From Dehalococcoidia bacterium (GTDB taxonomy: Bacteria > Chloroflexota > Dehalococcoidia > UBA3495): a DNA stretch of 7,519 nucleotides. The notes under the pieces are model-generated. The model was not told the origin of the DNA. It saw only the letters and a program-made list of their open reading frames with translations, and searched no databases. The translations under genes were made by a program, and so were the position numbers. Below, piece after piece: positions 1 through 6,262 of the stretch (within the stretch, counting starts at the first letter, position 1; every line of letters starts with the position of its first letter). The DNA lies in contig PCAH01000004.1 of NCBI GenBank assembly GCA_002730485.1, positions 1-7,519 of the forward strand. The letters run 5' to 3'.

Positions 1-144
1 CTCGTAGAACGGCCAACGCTTCTCCGAATAGACAATCGCATCGTATCCTTCACGGATAAACCAGTTCATTGTCGTATCGGCAATGTCGTTCGACGTAATG
101 TCAACCACGCTGCGTATGTGGGTACGCATGTCGCTTAGTTGCAT
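1..144 (-). CDS. Probable head-tail connector/adaptor protein, N-terminal 48 residues (cut by window edge)
   Basis: An open frame starts at ATG 142-144 and runs off the left edge without a stop, so only 48 residues are visible. The peptide opens MQLSDMRTHIRSVVDI and ends near EKRWPFYE. A short helical N-terminus of the type 'LSDLRxxVRxxVD', followed by a Trp-containing helix, is common in small phage connector proteins encoded just after the capsid gene. That family knowledge plus the position suggests an adaptor that docks on the portal ring after packaging. The start lies 9 bases after the stop of the upstream small gene. The only ribosome-binding candidate is a weak TAGGG, so translation is probably coupled to the upstream gene. 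The reading frame is convincing; the function is inference from position and a short piece of protein. Confidence 0.62.
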   Translation of the reverse strand, partial: MQLSDMRTHIRSVVDITSNDIADTTMNWFIREGYDAIVYSEKRWPFYE

Positions 145-153
145 AACGCGGCC

Positions 154-408
154 CTACGCCGTGTGAAAGACGCAGGAATCGGTATCACCAACCGGATGCC
201 CCTTGCAGGGGTCCCCGGCTTTCGTGGTGGCAACGCACACAGAGGGTGTTGCCACGGGGACATCATAGGTGGGGGTGGGGTTCACACGATGTATACGACG
301 GTCAGGCCCGACGGCGTGACCTTCGGGTTTCAGCGTCTTATGGTTTCCCGCAGGTTCATTTGCGGGGCGCTGGCCCTTCTTGTATGCGTATGCGAAACCC
401 CGTGCCAT
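154..408 (-). CDS. Small protein with C-terminal CCCH putative zinc-binding motif, 84 aa
   Basis: The ATG at 406-408 is preceded by GGGAGG (413-418), a strong Shine-Dalgarno sequence at short spacing, which fixes the start. The N-terminal half is basic and polar with no recognisable fold. The last third carries Cys58, Cys68, Cys79 and His82 in the pattern C-x9-C-x10-C-x2-H, set in 'TKAGDPC ... CVFH'. This resembles short 'TKxGxPCk...CxxH' zinc-knuckle peptides seen in many phage and bacterial hypothetical proteins. Metal binding is inferred from residue spacing only. The gene sits 28 bases after the capsid gene and just before the connector-like gene, so it is presumably expressed late. A head-associated, DNA-binding or regulatory role are all possible, and none can be chosen from sequence alone. 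The plus-strand ORF across this region lacks such motifs and is a shadow. Confidence 0.75.
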   Translation of the reverse strand: MARGFAYAYKKGQRPANEPAGNHKTLKPEGHAVGPDRRIHRVNPTPTYDVPVATPSVCVATTKAGDPCKGHPVGDTDSCVFHTA

Positions 409-436
409 GATGCCTCCCGTGGCAACGAACCGTCTA

Positions 437-1378
437 TCAGGTAGCCCCGAACAGATAACCTTGTCGTGCGCGGTTGCTGCACGTCAACTGTCCGTAACAA
501 AGCAACTGTGAGAACACAGCATCCTGATTAGTGGGACGCACGAACGGTGTCGGCTTGAACCAGACATCGCTGTGAGCCACCAGTTGTAGGTATTTGGTGT
601 TGAGGAACATCATCTCGCCACTGGTGCAAGCCCCGTCAAAGGTGACGGGTGCGCCCTTGAACAGCAGGTTCTGGAACCCGCCATCGGCCACATCGGTATC
701 CGTGTACCGAATCTGATCATCCAGAAGGTCCTCGTACTTCTCGTACAAAGCCTGCGTGGTGATGATGATGGTCGGCTGGTCGTTGCCGACCGAAACGTCG
801 TTGTACAGGGTCGCCATGCCAGCGGTGGTAAGAGCACCACCTTGGTTTGTCTCAGTTGACGCCCAGAACGAGTTGCCCGCACCAGTCGGGTCAATCCCAC
901 CAAGGGCGGTATTTGGCTTTGTAACAATCAAGTCCAGACCGTTCCAGTCCTTGTTGCTGTTACCTGTGCCATCAGCCCAGAACATGGTGTTCATGTTCTC
1001 AATCACCGTTTCCTGCGTCTGGAAGATCTTGCCTTCCAGCAGGTCGATGATCGCGGCTTCGCCGTTGTTCTTGGCTTCCTCAATGCCGCTGATCGTAACC
1101 GTGGCCGCATACTGACCCCACGAATACTCAGCAGCAGAAATGCCTGTCTGAGCCGTCACGGAAATAGTGTCGGTTCCACTGTACGAACCAGCCGTACTGT
1201 TTGTCCCGTAAATAATCGGGACGACGATCTTCGCACCACCTGAAATACGCCGAATCGTCTGACCGTTCGTCAACGCATAAAACAATGGTCTTGCGCTGAA
1301 AATGTTGTCAGTCAACTTGGGGACGTAGTTCTTCAGGGTGGTAGACAGAATCTCGTCAAAACTGCTGTTACCAGCCAT
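437..1378 (-). CDS. Major capsid protein, HK97-fold type, 313 aa
   Basis: This is the shell-forming subunit of the phage head. The 313 residues match the usual size of HK97-fold capsid proteins without a long N-terminal delta domain. Visible features are: an N-terminal arm (about 1-40) with 'FSARPLFYAL'; a beta-rich stretch with 'GGAKIVVPIIYG' (48-58) and 'YSGTD' (66-70), resembling the arm and E-loop region; an acidic long helix about 104-135, probably the spine helix; 'QPTIIITTQALYEKYEDLL' (201-219), a P-domain hallmark; and a C-terminal A-domain-like segment (240-313) with 'FKGAPVTFDG'. There is no internal protease. The ATG is preceded by GAGAGG (1388-1393) with 9-base spacing. The gene follows the scaffold gene by 23 bases, the standard order. 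The family resembles the gp13-like major capsid group, but that exact assignment is from memory of the pattern. A structural head role is well supported. Confidence 0.92.
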   Translation of the reverse strand: MAGNSSFDEILSTTLKNYVPKLTDNIFSARPLFYALTNGQTIRRISGGAKIVVPIIYGTNSTAGSYSGTDTISVTAQTGISAAEYSWGQYAATVTISGIEEAKNNGEAAIIDLLEGKIFQTQETVIENMNTMFWADGTGNSNKDWNGLDLIVTKPNTALGGIDPTGAGNSFWASTETNQGGALTTAGMATLYNDVSVGNDQPTIIITTQALYEKYEDLLDDQIRYTDTDVADGGFQNLLFKGAPVTFDGACTSGEMMFLNTKYLQLVAHSDVWFKPTPFVRPTNQDAVFSQLLCYGQLTCSNRARQGYLFGAT

Positions 1379-1401
1379 TATCTGTTACCTCTCTCTGTTG
1401 T

Positions 1402-2124
1402 CTATGAAGACAGGGAACGCTTGGCGTCCATAAACGCCTCTCGGATCGAAGAGGGCTGTTCCACCGGCGCTGACGAAGACCCCGCCTGCTTGGAACCAGA
1501 AGGTTCCACAACAGCGGCATCCCGTTTCGCTTCGGTACGCTCCTGCTCCTGCTCCAACTTGTTGGCCTTTGTGGCAACCTCGTTGTAGCGCATATGTGTC
1601 AGCGCCGCCTCTAAGTTGCCTATCTTGTGCTTCAACGCGTGTTGGTACAGTTCAGTAGCGTCGAACTCCCCGTACGAACCCTTAAGGTGCTCTACCTGCT
1701 TCTCTACTTGTTGTCGTCGCTGCACCCGGTCCTGTTGCGCTAGGCGTGCCTCCAAGTTCGCTATCCGCTGCTCACTAGGGTCCGGCCCTTCATCCCACGG
1801 ATCTAACTCCACCGTAGGTTGGGCGGCTGCCCTGTCAACACCGAAAGCATCACCCAGAGCCTCTAGTGTCCCCGCCGGATCTGCCTCCAACGACTGCACT
1901 ATTGCCTCTGCCTGCTGTAACCGACTGCGTTCGGATGCCAACTCCTGCGTCTTACGGGTGTAATCCGACTGTCGCTGGTATCCGTCCCGAAGTTCGTCCA
2001 GACTGACCTGTTCCTCAAAGCCATCCACCTTCACGGTGTACTGCTCACCAACAGGTTCCTGTTGAACTTCAACTGAAGAATCCGGGTTGTCCGTCATAAC
2101 GGTTCCCTCAACATCTTCTGCCAT
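1402..2124 (-). CDS. Capsid scaffolding-like protein, 240 aa
   Basis: Scaffold proteins fill the procapsid and template capsid assembly, then leave or are degraded. This one is acidic, low in aromatic residues and mainly helical. Residues 29-62 form the module 'YTVKVDGFEEQVSLDEL ... GYQRQSDYTRKTQELA', a pattern repeatedly seen in scaffold-type proteins encoded between portal and capsid genes. Predicted coiled-coil stretches cover roughly 58-80, 116-150 and 180-203, rich in Glu, Gln, Arg and Leu. A Ser/Ala/Pro-rich linker (about 205-225) precedes a short basic C-terminal helix (226-240). Such a helix is the usual site of capsid binding in scaffolds, though that role is inferred here. GAGGAGA (2135-2141) lies 10 bases before the ATG; a second in-frame ATG at codon 10 lacks comparable support. 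There is no serine-protease signature, so this looks like a scaffold alone rather than a protease-scaffold fusion. Confidence 0.85.
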   Translation of the reverse strand: MAEDVEGTVMTDNPDSSVEVQQEPVGEQYTVKVDGFEEQVSLDELRDGYQRQSDYTRKTQELASERSRLQQAEAIVQSLEADPAGTLEALGDAFGVDRAAAQPTVELDPWDEGPDPSEQRIANLEARLAQQDRVQRRQQVEKQVEHLKGSYGEFDATELYQHALKHKIGNLEAALTHMRYNEVATKANKLEQEQERTEAKRDAAVVEPSGSKQAGSSSAPVEQPSSIREAFMDAKRSLSS

Positions 2125-2170
2125 TATTCTATTGTCTCCTCGGAGTCCTAAGGGTTGCTCCTATGAATAC

Positions 2171-2184
2171 GGGACGAGTGTCCC
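2171..2184 (-). other. Short hairpin just after the portal stop codon
   Basis: GGGAC and GTCCC form a perfect 5-bp stem around a 4-base loop, starting 6 bases after the portal stop. No U-run follows on the minus strand, so it does not look like an intrinsic terminator. It could slow decay of the portal message or insulate the scaffold ribosome-binding site about 30 bases downstream. A 5-bp stem can also occur by chance. Confidence 0.3.
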
Positions 2185-2189
2185 ATTTG

Positions 2190-4085
2190 CTACAAGAACG
2201 GAAGGTCTACGTCCATCTGTCCCTGAATCTGGGCCAGCAACTCGGGAGGAATGCCGCCACTGGGGGCGAACACACCTTCCGGTTGCGGACCGGGCGTTAC
2301 GGGCATCCCCGGCGGCATCTGTGGCATACCGGGACCCGCGCCCTGACCTTGACCGGGGTCCTGACCATTCGGTGCCGGGACCTGCGGTGGCTGCTGCATC
2401 ATAAACTTGTCCGGGTCCTTGATTCCAAACCCGTTGGTCAAAACATGTTTCGCCAACGCCGACGGGTCAATAACCGTACCCACCAACGGGGCCAACGCAT
2501 TCAACAGGGACACAGCCTGCTGTTTGCGTATAGTGTCATTGATCGGCTGCGTGGAACCGGCCTCAACACTGAAATCGTACTCCCCCGTAACATCATCACG
2601 CGTGTACGGCACAAACAGGCTCGCCCCCCGATTGGACACCTGCGCCATCTGCTCCCCCGTCATAAACTGTTGCATCAACTGGATGACCCGACGGGCAATC
2701 TGGCCGATACCGATTTCCACGGTCGCCAACTTGTCAGCAGCCCTAGCGTTCCCGGCATCCGCAATAATCGACGCCTCCGTAGCAGTGCGCCTGATTTCAG
2801 GCATCTGACCACGCGCATACTCCGAAACACCCGAAACCGTGTTGATGTCGGCCTCCACGATCTCCGACATGTTGTACACCTCAGGAGACAACGGGGTTTG
2901 CGGCATCGGAACCACCGTTTCCGACAACGGCTTATTCTCGTCCACCACCGGCACCAACCGGCCATCCTGATCAGACTCAAGGGCCTCACGGCCCTCAGGG
3001 CCAAACGACCGCTCATGGTACAAATACTTGCGGGCGTACCGTTTGCGTGCATTCATCATCTGCGAACGGGTCTTGTCCAACTCCTGCTGTAGAGACTCCA
3101 ACGCCTCCAAATCACCCATCGGGTAGAAATAGTCGGGGATGTCGTAGTTGCGCATCATCACAAACGGTTGACCATACGCATACGGCATCGGAGTCGGATC
3201 AATCAGAAACTGGTCGCCAGACTGTGGAGTCACACACAATGTGTTAGCAGCCACATCGTAATACTCAAAGACGACGCACCGCTCCTCGTTTATCAGGTAC
3301 TCTTCCTGCTCCTGCCGCGATGTCACCGAATATGTCGGAGACACCATCGAATCCGCAGACAACGACCTTCTGGCCGACGCCTTGTAACGCTTATCGGCCT
3401 TAGCCTCCTCCAACGGGCGGATAATGCGCTGAGCAATCCACTTGGCATCCTCCAAACAGGTCGCCTCAGGGTCCACAAACACGTCAAACGGGCTGATCCG
3501 CTCAACAAACGGCTGATCCTCCACAACCATCATCGCAGTCTGTGGAATGTTCGCAGCCATCTCATCATCAGTCGGCAAACCACCCGCCAACTCCGGTGCC
3601 TCCATGGCAAACTGGTCAGCCTCGTCCAAAGCCTCGTTGTACAGGTCTTCCCGCTCCGTTTCCCCCAGACGGCGCTCCTGCTCCAAAAACTTCCAACCAA
3701 CCTTCACCCAACTATGGCCGAAAATCAGAAAATCCTTGACAGCGCGGCGAAACGGCTTACGGAAATCGTGGTGCTTCCACAAATGGTTGACCACAGCCTC
3801 AACGAAAGCCGCACGGTCCTGATCCTCCGGCTGGTTGGGAGTTACCACAATCTTGGGGTGGTTCACCGAAACAGACGGCGCTATCACATTGATCGTGCTA
3901 AAGGCCAGATTGACGGCAATCAAATCCTCGGAACTGACCGACGTTTGCGGCCAATGCTTACCACGGTACAAATCGGCCATACGACGCCACAGGCTGTCGT
4001 ACCCCATTTCGTCACGCCAACGAGCGGACGCGTCTAACCGACGTTTGACAATCTCGTACTTGTCGGCCTTGGTTTTGCGAGCCAT
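2190..4085 (-). CDS. Portal protein (P22-type family), 631 aa
   Basis: The portal forms the dodecameric ring at one capsid vertex. DNA enters through it, terminase docks on it and the connector attaches to it. The N-terminus has the classic start 'DASARWRDEMGYDSLWRRMADLYRGKHW' region (about 19-45), followed by 'NLAFSTINVIAPSVSVNHPKI' (about 59-79) and a helix-rich 'AVVNHLWKHHDFRKPFRRAVKDFLIFGHSWVKVGW' stretch, all typical of large portals. Later 'DVFVDPEA' and the clip/stem region near 'LESLQQELDKTRSQMMNARK' also fit. Residues 565-614 are a Pro/Gly/Gln/Met-rich tail, ending in a short helix and 'DVDLPFL'; low-complexity C-termini are common in this family. At 631 residues it is in the normal range for long portals. 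The ATG overlaps the preceding gene's stop by one base (TGATG), so translation is probably coupled; only a weak AGGG lies upstream. The scaffold gene follows after 65 bases. Family assignment is by motif pattern and gene order, and the role is secure. Confidence 0.93.
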   Translation of the reverse strand: MARKTKADKYEIVKRRLDASARWRDEMGYDSLWRRMADLYRGKHWPQTSVSSEDLIAVNLAFSTINVIAPSVSVNHPKIVVTPNQPEDQDRAAFVEAVVNHLWKHHDFRKPFRRAVKDFLIFGHSWVKVGWKFLEQERRLGETEREDLYNEALDEADQFAMEAPELAGGLPTDDEMAANIPQTAMMVVEDQPFVERISPFDVFVDPEATCLEDAKWIAQRIIRPLEEAKADKRYKASARRSLSADSMVSPTYSVTSRQEQEEYLINEERCVVFEYYDVAANTLCVTPQSGDQFLIDPTPMPYAYGQPFVMMRNYDIPDYFYPMGDLEALESLQQELDKTRSQMMNARKRYARKYLYHERSFGPEGREALESDQDGRLVPVVDENKPLSETVVPMPQTPLSPEVYNMSEIVEADINTVSGVSEYARGQMPEIRRTATEASIIADAGNARAADKLATVEIGIGQIARRVIQLMQQFMTGEQMAQVSNRGASLFVPYTRDDVTGEYDFSVEAGSTQPINDTIRKQQAVSLLNALAPLVGTVIDPSALAKHVLTNGFGIKDPDKFMMQQPPQVPAPNGQDPGQGQGAGPGMPQMPPGMPVTPGPQPEGVFAPSGGIPPELLAQIQGQMDVDLPFL

Positions 4086-4357
4086 CAGAACGTCGCCCTA
4101 TCTGGCAGACGTTCGATGCTTCGACCTTGGGCCAACGCCTCTTGCTGCGTCTTCCGCCCGCGCTCCTCGCGCGACAAGTGCTGCTCGTCTGGAGGCAACA
4201 GAGATCGGTAACCCCGCCCAGTTACGAACCCGATGCCAAGAAGCCTTCGACGGCGTTCCCATAGGTCATCTATCTCGGCGCAGGACAACGCCCCACGCCG
4301 CTCCACCACATAGTCGTGGAACTCCTCGTAGGACGCCTCCGGGTGGAGGATCGCCAC
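4085..4357 (-). CDS. Small charged protein of unknown function, 90 aa (GTG start)
   Basis: I do not recognise this protein. It is compact, strongly charged and probably helical, with 'SYEEFHDYVVERRGALSCAE' followed by 'IDDLWERRRRLLGIGF' and a basic, Arg-rich second half. It has one cysteine, no membrane segment and no clear DNA-binding motif. The start is GTG at 4355-4357, two bases after the TAA of the preceding gene, with no Shine-Dalgarno of its own. Its stop shares one base with the portal ATG. The tight linkage on both sides argues for translational coupling and for a real gene. A position between terminase and portal is compatible with an accessory head factor. A small terminase subunit normally precedes the large one, and no helix-turn-helix is evident here, so that assignment is not made. 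Confidence 0.72.
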   Translation of the reverse strand: MAILHPEASYEEFHDYVVERRGALSCAEIDDLWERRRRLLGIGFVTGRGYRSLLPPDEQHLSREERGRKTQQEALAQGRSIERLPDRATF

Positions 4358-4359
4358 AG

Positions 4360-4668
4360 TTACGGGCGCTTGGTATGTGGTGCAGCGTTATGGCCCTTCA
4401 GGTTTGGCTGCGGGCTGGCAGGCTCAATAGAACCCGTGGGACCATGCTGATTGAACGGAGTGGTCCGCGGCGAGTTCTCACCGTAGCCACCAGTCTGGTT
4501 GTTCACCTTGGGTGAATCAAACCGCTGCTTGGGTGAACTGGGAGTCGCCGGTTCCCAAATCGGGTTGGCCGACACGGAGCCGCCACGCTTCATCTTGTTG
4601 TTCTGGCCCTTCGGGCCATCAATTGTTTCCGTACCACTGGTATGTGACACAAAGTTACGTACTGCCAA
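4360..4668 (-). CDS. Low-complexity polar protein of unknown function, 102 aa (TTG start)
   Basis: The product is rich in Asn, Pro, Ser, Thr, Gly and Gln, with few hydrophobic residues after the first ten, so it is probably largely disordered. It starts 'MAVRNFVSHTSGTETIDG' if the TTG at 4666-4668 is used. That start has GGAGG (4677-4681) eight bases upstream, whereas a TTG five codons earlier (4681-4683) would overlap that ribosome site and has none of its own, so the shorter 102-residue form is preferred. The stop TAA is two bases before the GTG of the next gene. I recognise no domain. Small, disordered, late-gene proteins between terminase and portal may assist packaging or the head, but nothing in the sequence decides this. 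A 6-bp stem with a 3-base loop (4604-4618) lies inside the frame. Confidence 0.68.
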   Translation of the reverse strand: MAVRNFVSHTSGTETIDGPKGQNNKMKRGGSVSANPIWEPATPSSPKQRFDSPKVNNQTGGYGENSPRTTPFNQHGPTGSIEPASPQPNLKGHNAAPHTKRP

Positions 4669-4676
4669 GGCAAAAA

Positions 4677-4681
4677 CCTCC
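4677..4681 (-). promoter_or_regulatory. Ribosome-binding site GGAGG that sets a TTG start
   Basis: GGAGG on the minus strand lies 8 bases before the TTG at 4666-4668. It overlaps the upstream in-frame TTG at 4681-4683, so it argues for the downstream start of the 102-residue gene. Confidence 0.65.
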
Positions 4682-4683
4682 AA

Positions 4684-4694
4684 TAGAGTCTCTA
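4684..4694. other. 11-base palindrome between terminase and the next gene
   Basis: TAGAG and CTCTA are symmetric about a single central base, in the gap between the terminase stop (4705) and the next start (4668). The one-base centre makes an RNA hairpin of the full length impossible, but a dimeric protein could bind such symmetry in DNA. It lies next to the ribosome-binding site of the following gene. There is no second copy nearby, so chance is a serious alternative. Confidence 0.2.
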
Positions 4695-4704
4695 ATAGGG
4701 AAGG

Positions 4705-5376
4705 CTAGACTGTCCCACGCACCGTTTTGGCCCCTATTTGCATCGGATTGGACACATCGGCATCTCGCATAACCATGCGGGCAAACCAGTCCACAGTCCA
4801 ATAATCGTCCACTTTTGGCGCAAACTCGGGCATAAAAGCGTACTGGCGCATCTGATTGGCCAAAGCCAACGCCATAACACGGTCATCGTGCGGAGAACCA
4901 CTCATAGAACCCCGCTCATTACGGGTATACGTACGCAACTCCGCCAACGTGTACCTGTCGCGAAGCAGCAACTCGCCGCTCCGCAACGCCATCCCCAAAT
5001 CGTCAATCAGCAACGGCTTCGTAGTGCGAGTCGTCTTCCACCCAAACTCCTGAGACACCTTGGAAGTCACCTGATTCAACGAACGCTTCCGAAACAGGTT
5101 CGGATGCCCCAAATGCCGCAACTGCACAATCGTCGTCAAACCATGATTGTTCGACTCAACACACGTCAGGGCATCATTGTACCACAAAGCGAGCATGTAA
5201 ACCTCGTTGGCCAATGTGTCGGGGGGAATGTGTCCGTGCCACACAGCAACTTGCTCGCCCGTTCGCACGTCCAACACCTGCGCGCACGAATAGTCCCCGT
5301 GTGCAAGCCCCTCCGCCGTGTCAACCCCAATACAGTAGGGGTGTCCACCAACGGGTTCACGCCAAACTGTGAACAT
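4705..5376 (-). CDS. terL: Terminase large subunit, C-terminal nuclease part, 223 aa
   Basis: This ORF encodes the RNase H-like endonuclease that cuts concatemeric DNA at the start and end of packaging. The conserved acidic metal ligands are visible: Asp19 in 'YCIGVDTAEGLAHGDYS', Glu74 in 'LTCVESNNHG', and Asp164/Asp165 in 'SPHDDRVMALALA'. The nuclease domain therefore looks intact. The C-terminal tail (about 185-223) has several Trp and Met residues and may contact the portal. The frame begins at ATG 5374-5376, inside the last codons of the ATPase ORF (20-base overlap), with only a weak GGAATGG upstream. In its own frame the nearest upstream stop is TAG at 5392-5394. Most large terminases carry ATPase and nuclease on one chain of roughly 450-550 residues. 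The two ORFs here sum to about 520, so this is the second half of one ancestral protein. Confidence 0.9.
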   Translation of the reverse strand: MFTVWREPVGGHPYCIGVDTAEGLAHGDYSCAQVLDVRTGEQVAVWHGHIPPDTLANEVYMLALWYNDALTCVESNNHGLTTIVQLRHLGHPNLFRKRSLNQVTSKVSQEFGWKTTRTTKPLLIDDLGMALRSGELLLRDRYTLAELRTYTRNERGSMSGSPHDDRVMALALANQMRQYAFMPEFAPKVDDYWTVDWFARMVMRDADVSNPMQIGAKTVRGTV

Positions 5377-5391
5377 CTTTTCGCCATTCCA
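5357..5391 (-). other. Frame junction inside the terminase gene (possible +1 frameshift site)
   Basis: Both terminase frames are open together only between the +1-frame TAG at 5392-5394 and the zero-frame TGA at 5357-5359. Inside lies AAAAG, with the A-run at 5378-5381 on the opposite strand's T4. Reading CGA AAA then skipping one base gives ATG TTC ACA, which joins '...VVEWRK' to 'MFTVWREPVGG'. A Lys tRNA on AAA could re-pair with AAG in the +1 frame, so slippage is mechanically plausible. Removing one A from the run also gives a continuous gene, so a one-base sequencing or assembly error is an equal or better explanation. An independent start at the overlapping ATG is the third option. Confidence 0.5.
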
Positions 5392-6262
5392 CTACTCGGG
5401 TATATGGCTGCCATAAATAACCGCCCTGCCCCTCTTCAACATTTGTTTCCATGTCTTCCAGAACATCCAGATCAAATACCGGATTACCAGACTTGATAAA
5501 CGCTTCCTCAGGCGTCGTCGGATACTCCTGAGCCAACTGCCACGACAGCATCGACTCCTTTTTCGACTCATACCAAGACTCGTCACGGTCCTCCGAAGCA
5601 GACCACGGAAAAAACATGGGTGCAAACCTGTTGGTCCCAGTCTGCGACCCAACCCACAACTCATGGAAAAAGTTCCCCGATCCGTTAGCGGTACTCAAAC
5701 CAATAATGCGACCCCCCACATCCGCCACCGGCTCTATAGAAGCCCACGCCTCCTCAGGGTTCGGAAGGAACGCCCATTCGTCAACCACAACCAGCGAAGC
5801 CGACTCACCTCTAGCAGGATCGGATGCCGAAGGCATCGAAGTAATCTGGCTACCGTTGCTAAACGCCATCCTCTGCTGATGTTCAACCAGCGTCTGCGGG
5901 CCACGTTCCAACATCCAATCCGGCATGTGTTGAAAACCATACTTGGACTTCCTCAACAACAGCACCGACTCGCGTTCGGTGCGCGACAGGTCAATAATGT
6001 TCTGATCCGGTTTGAAAAACGCCAACCAGAACTGGTGGGCAGCCACCAACGTGGTCCAACCGATCTGACGGGCCTTCAAAGTCAGGGAATACCGATGCTC
6101 ATCCCAATGCGTCAACGCATTCGACTGGGCAGCACGCAGGTCAAAAAGGATACGGCCATGGGCCGGATGCGCTATATGCCAGTAGTTTCTCAAAAAGTGG
6201 CGCTCGTCGTCAACACAGCGCCGCCATTCGGCTTCCTGTTGAAGTTCAGTCAGACGAGTCAT
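5357..6262 (-). CDS. terL: Terminase large subunit, N-terminal ATPase part, 301 aa
   Basis: This is the DNA-packaging motor ATPase, which docks on the portal and hydrolyses ATP to push DNA into the head. After a helical lead-in (1-45) comes a Walker A-like motif 'LKARQIGWTTL' (62-72). Walker B 'LVVVDE' (157-162) has Glu162 as the probable catalytic residue. The coupling motif is 'GLSTANGSG' (188-196), followed by the 'FFPW...YESKKESMLSWQLAQEYPTTPEEAF' stretch that ends many terminase ATPase domains. The Walker A motif lacks the usual GK[ST]; the basic residues at its start (Lys63, Arg65) presumably serve, as in other variant terminase P-loops. The frame ends with 'VEWRKDVHSLA' just where the nuclease domain should begin, and the nuclease continues in another frame. 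The ATG lies within the end of the 49-codon ORF upstream, and no clear Shine-Dalgarno is present, which fits coupled translation. ATPase assignment is firm. Confidence 0.93.
   Translation of the reverse strand: MTRLTELQQEAEWRRCVDDERHFLRNYWHIAHPAHGRILFDLRAAQSNALTHWDEHRYSLTLKARQIGWTTLVAAHQFWLAFFKPDQNIIDLSRTERESVLLLRKSKYGFQHMPDWMLERGPQTLVEHQQRMAFSNGSQITSMPSASDPARGESASLVVVDEWAFLPNPEEAWASIEPVADVGGRIIGLSTANGSGNFFHELWVGSQTGTNRFAPMFFPWSASEDRDESWYESKKESMLSWQLAQEYPTTPEEAFIKSGNPVFDLDVLEDMETNVEEGQGGYLWQPYTRVVEWRKDVHSLA

Noticed and set aside
139..444. Plus-strand ORF of 101 codons opposite the zinc-motif gene
   Set aside because: The minus-strand gene has a strong ribosome site and a regular Cys/His pattern, and this one has neither.
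1402..2124. Protease-scaffold fusion
   Set aside because: No Ser/His catalytic motif of phage head proteases is present; the sequence is acidic and coiled-coil from near the start.
2980..2995. AGGGCC/GGCCCT stem with a 4-base loop as a regulatory hairpin
   Set aside because: It falls inside well-supported portal coding sequence with no U-run and is explained by Gly, Glu and Ala codons.
2163..3092. Long plus-strand ORF of 309 codons opposite the portal gene
   Set aside because: Its product is Arg/His/Leu-rich without any motif, and the minus strand here has a full portal protein with conserved features. It is an antisense shadow.
3168..4037. Plus-strand ORF of 289 codons opposite the portal N-terminal half
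   Set aside because: Same composition bias, no motif and no ribosome site noticed; fully covered by the portal frame.
4085..4357. Small terminase subunit assignment for the 90-residue protein
   Set aside because: There is no visible helix-turn-helix, and the gene lies after rather than before the large subunit; the evidence is only small size.
4604..4618. TGGCCC/GGGCCA stem with a 3-base loop as a terminator
   Set aside because: It is inside the 102-residue coding frame and is not followed by a U-run; it arises from Gly-Pro-Lys-Gly codons.
4738..5496. Plus-strand ORF of 252 codons opposite the terminase nuclease part
   Set aside because: It lies against a frame with clear nuclease residues, and its own translation is basic, repetitive and unrecognisable.
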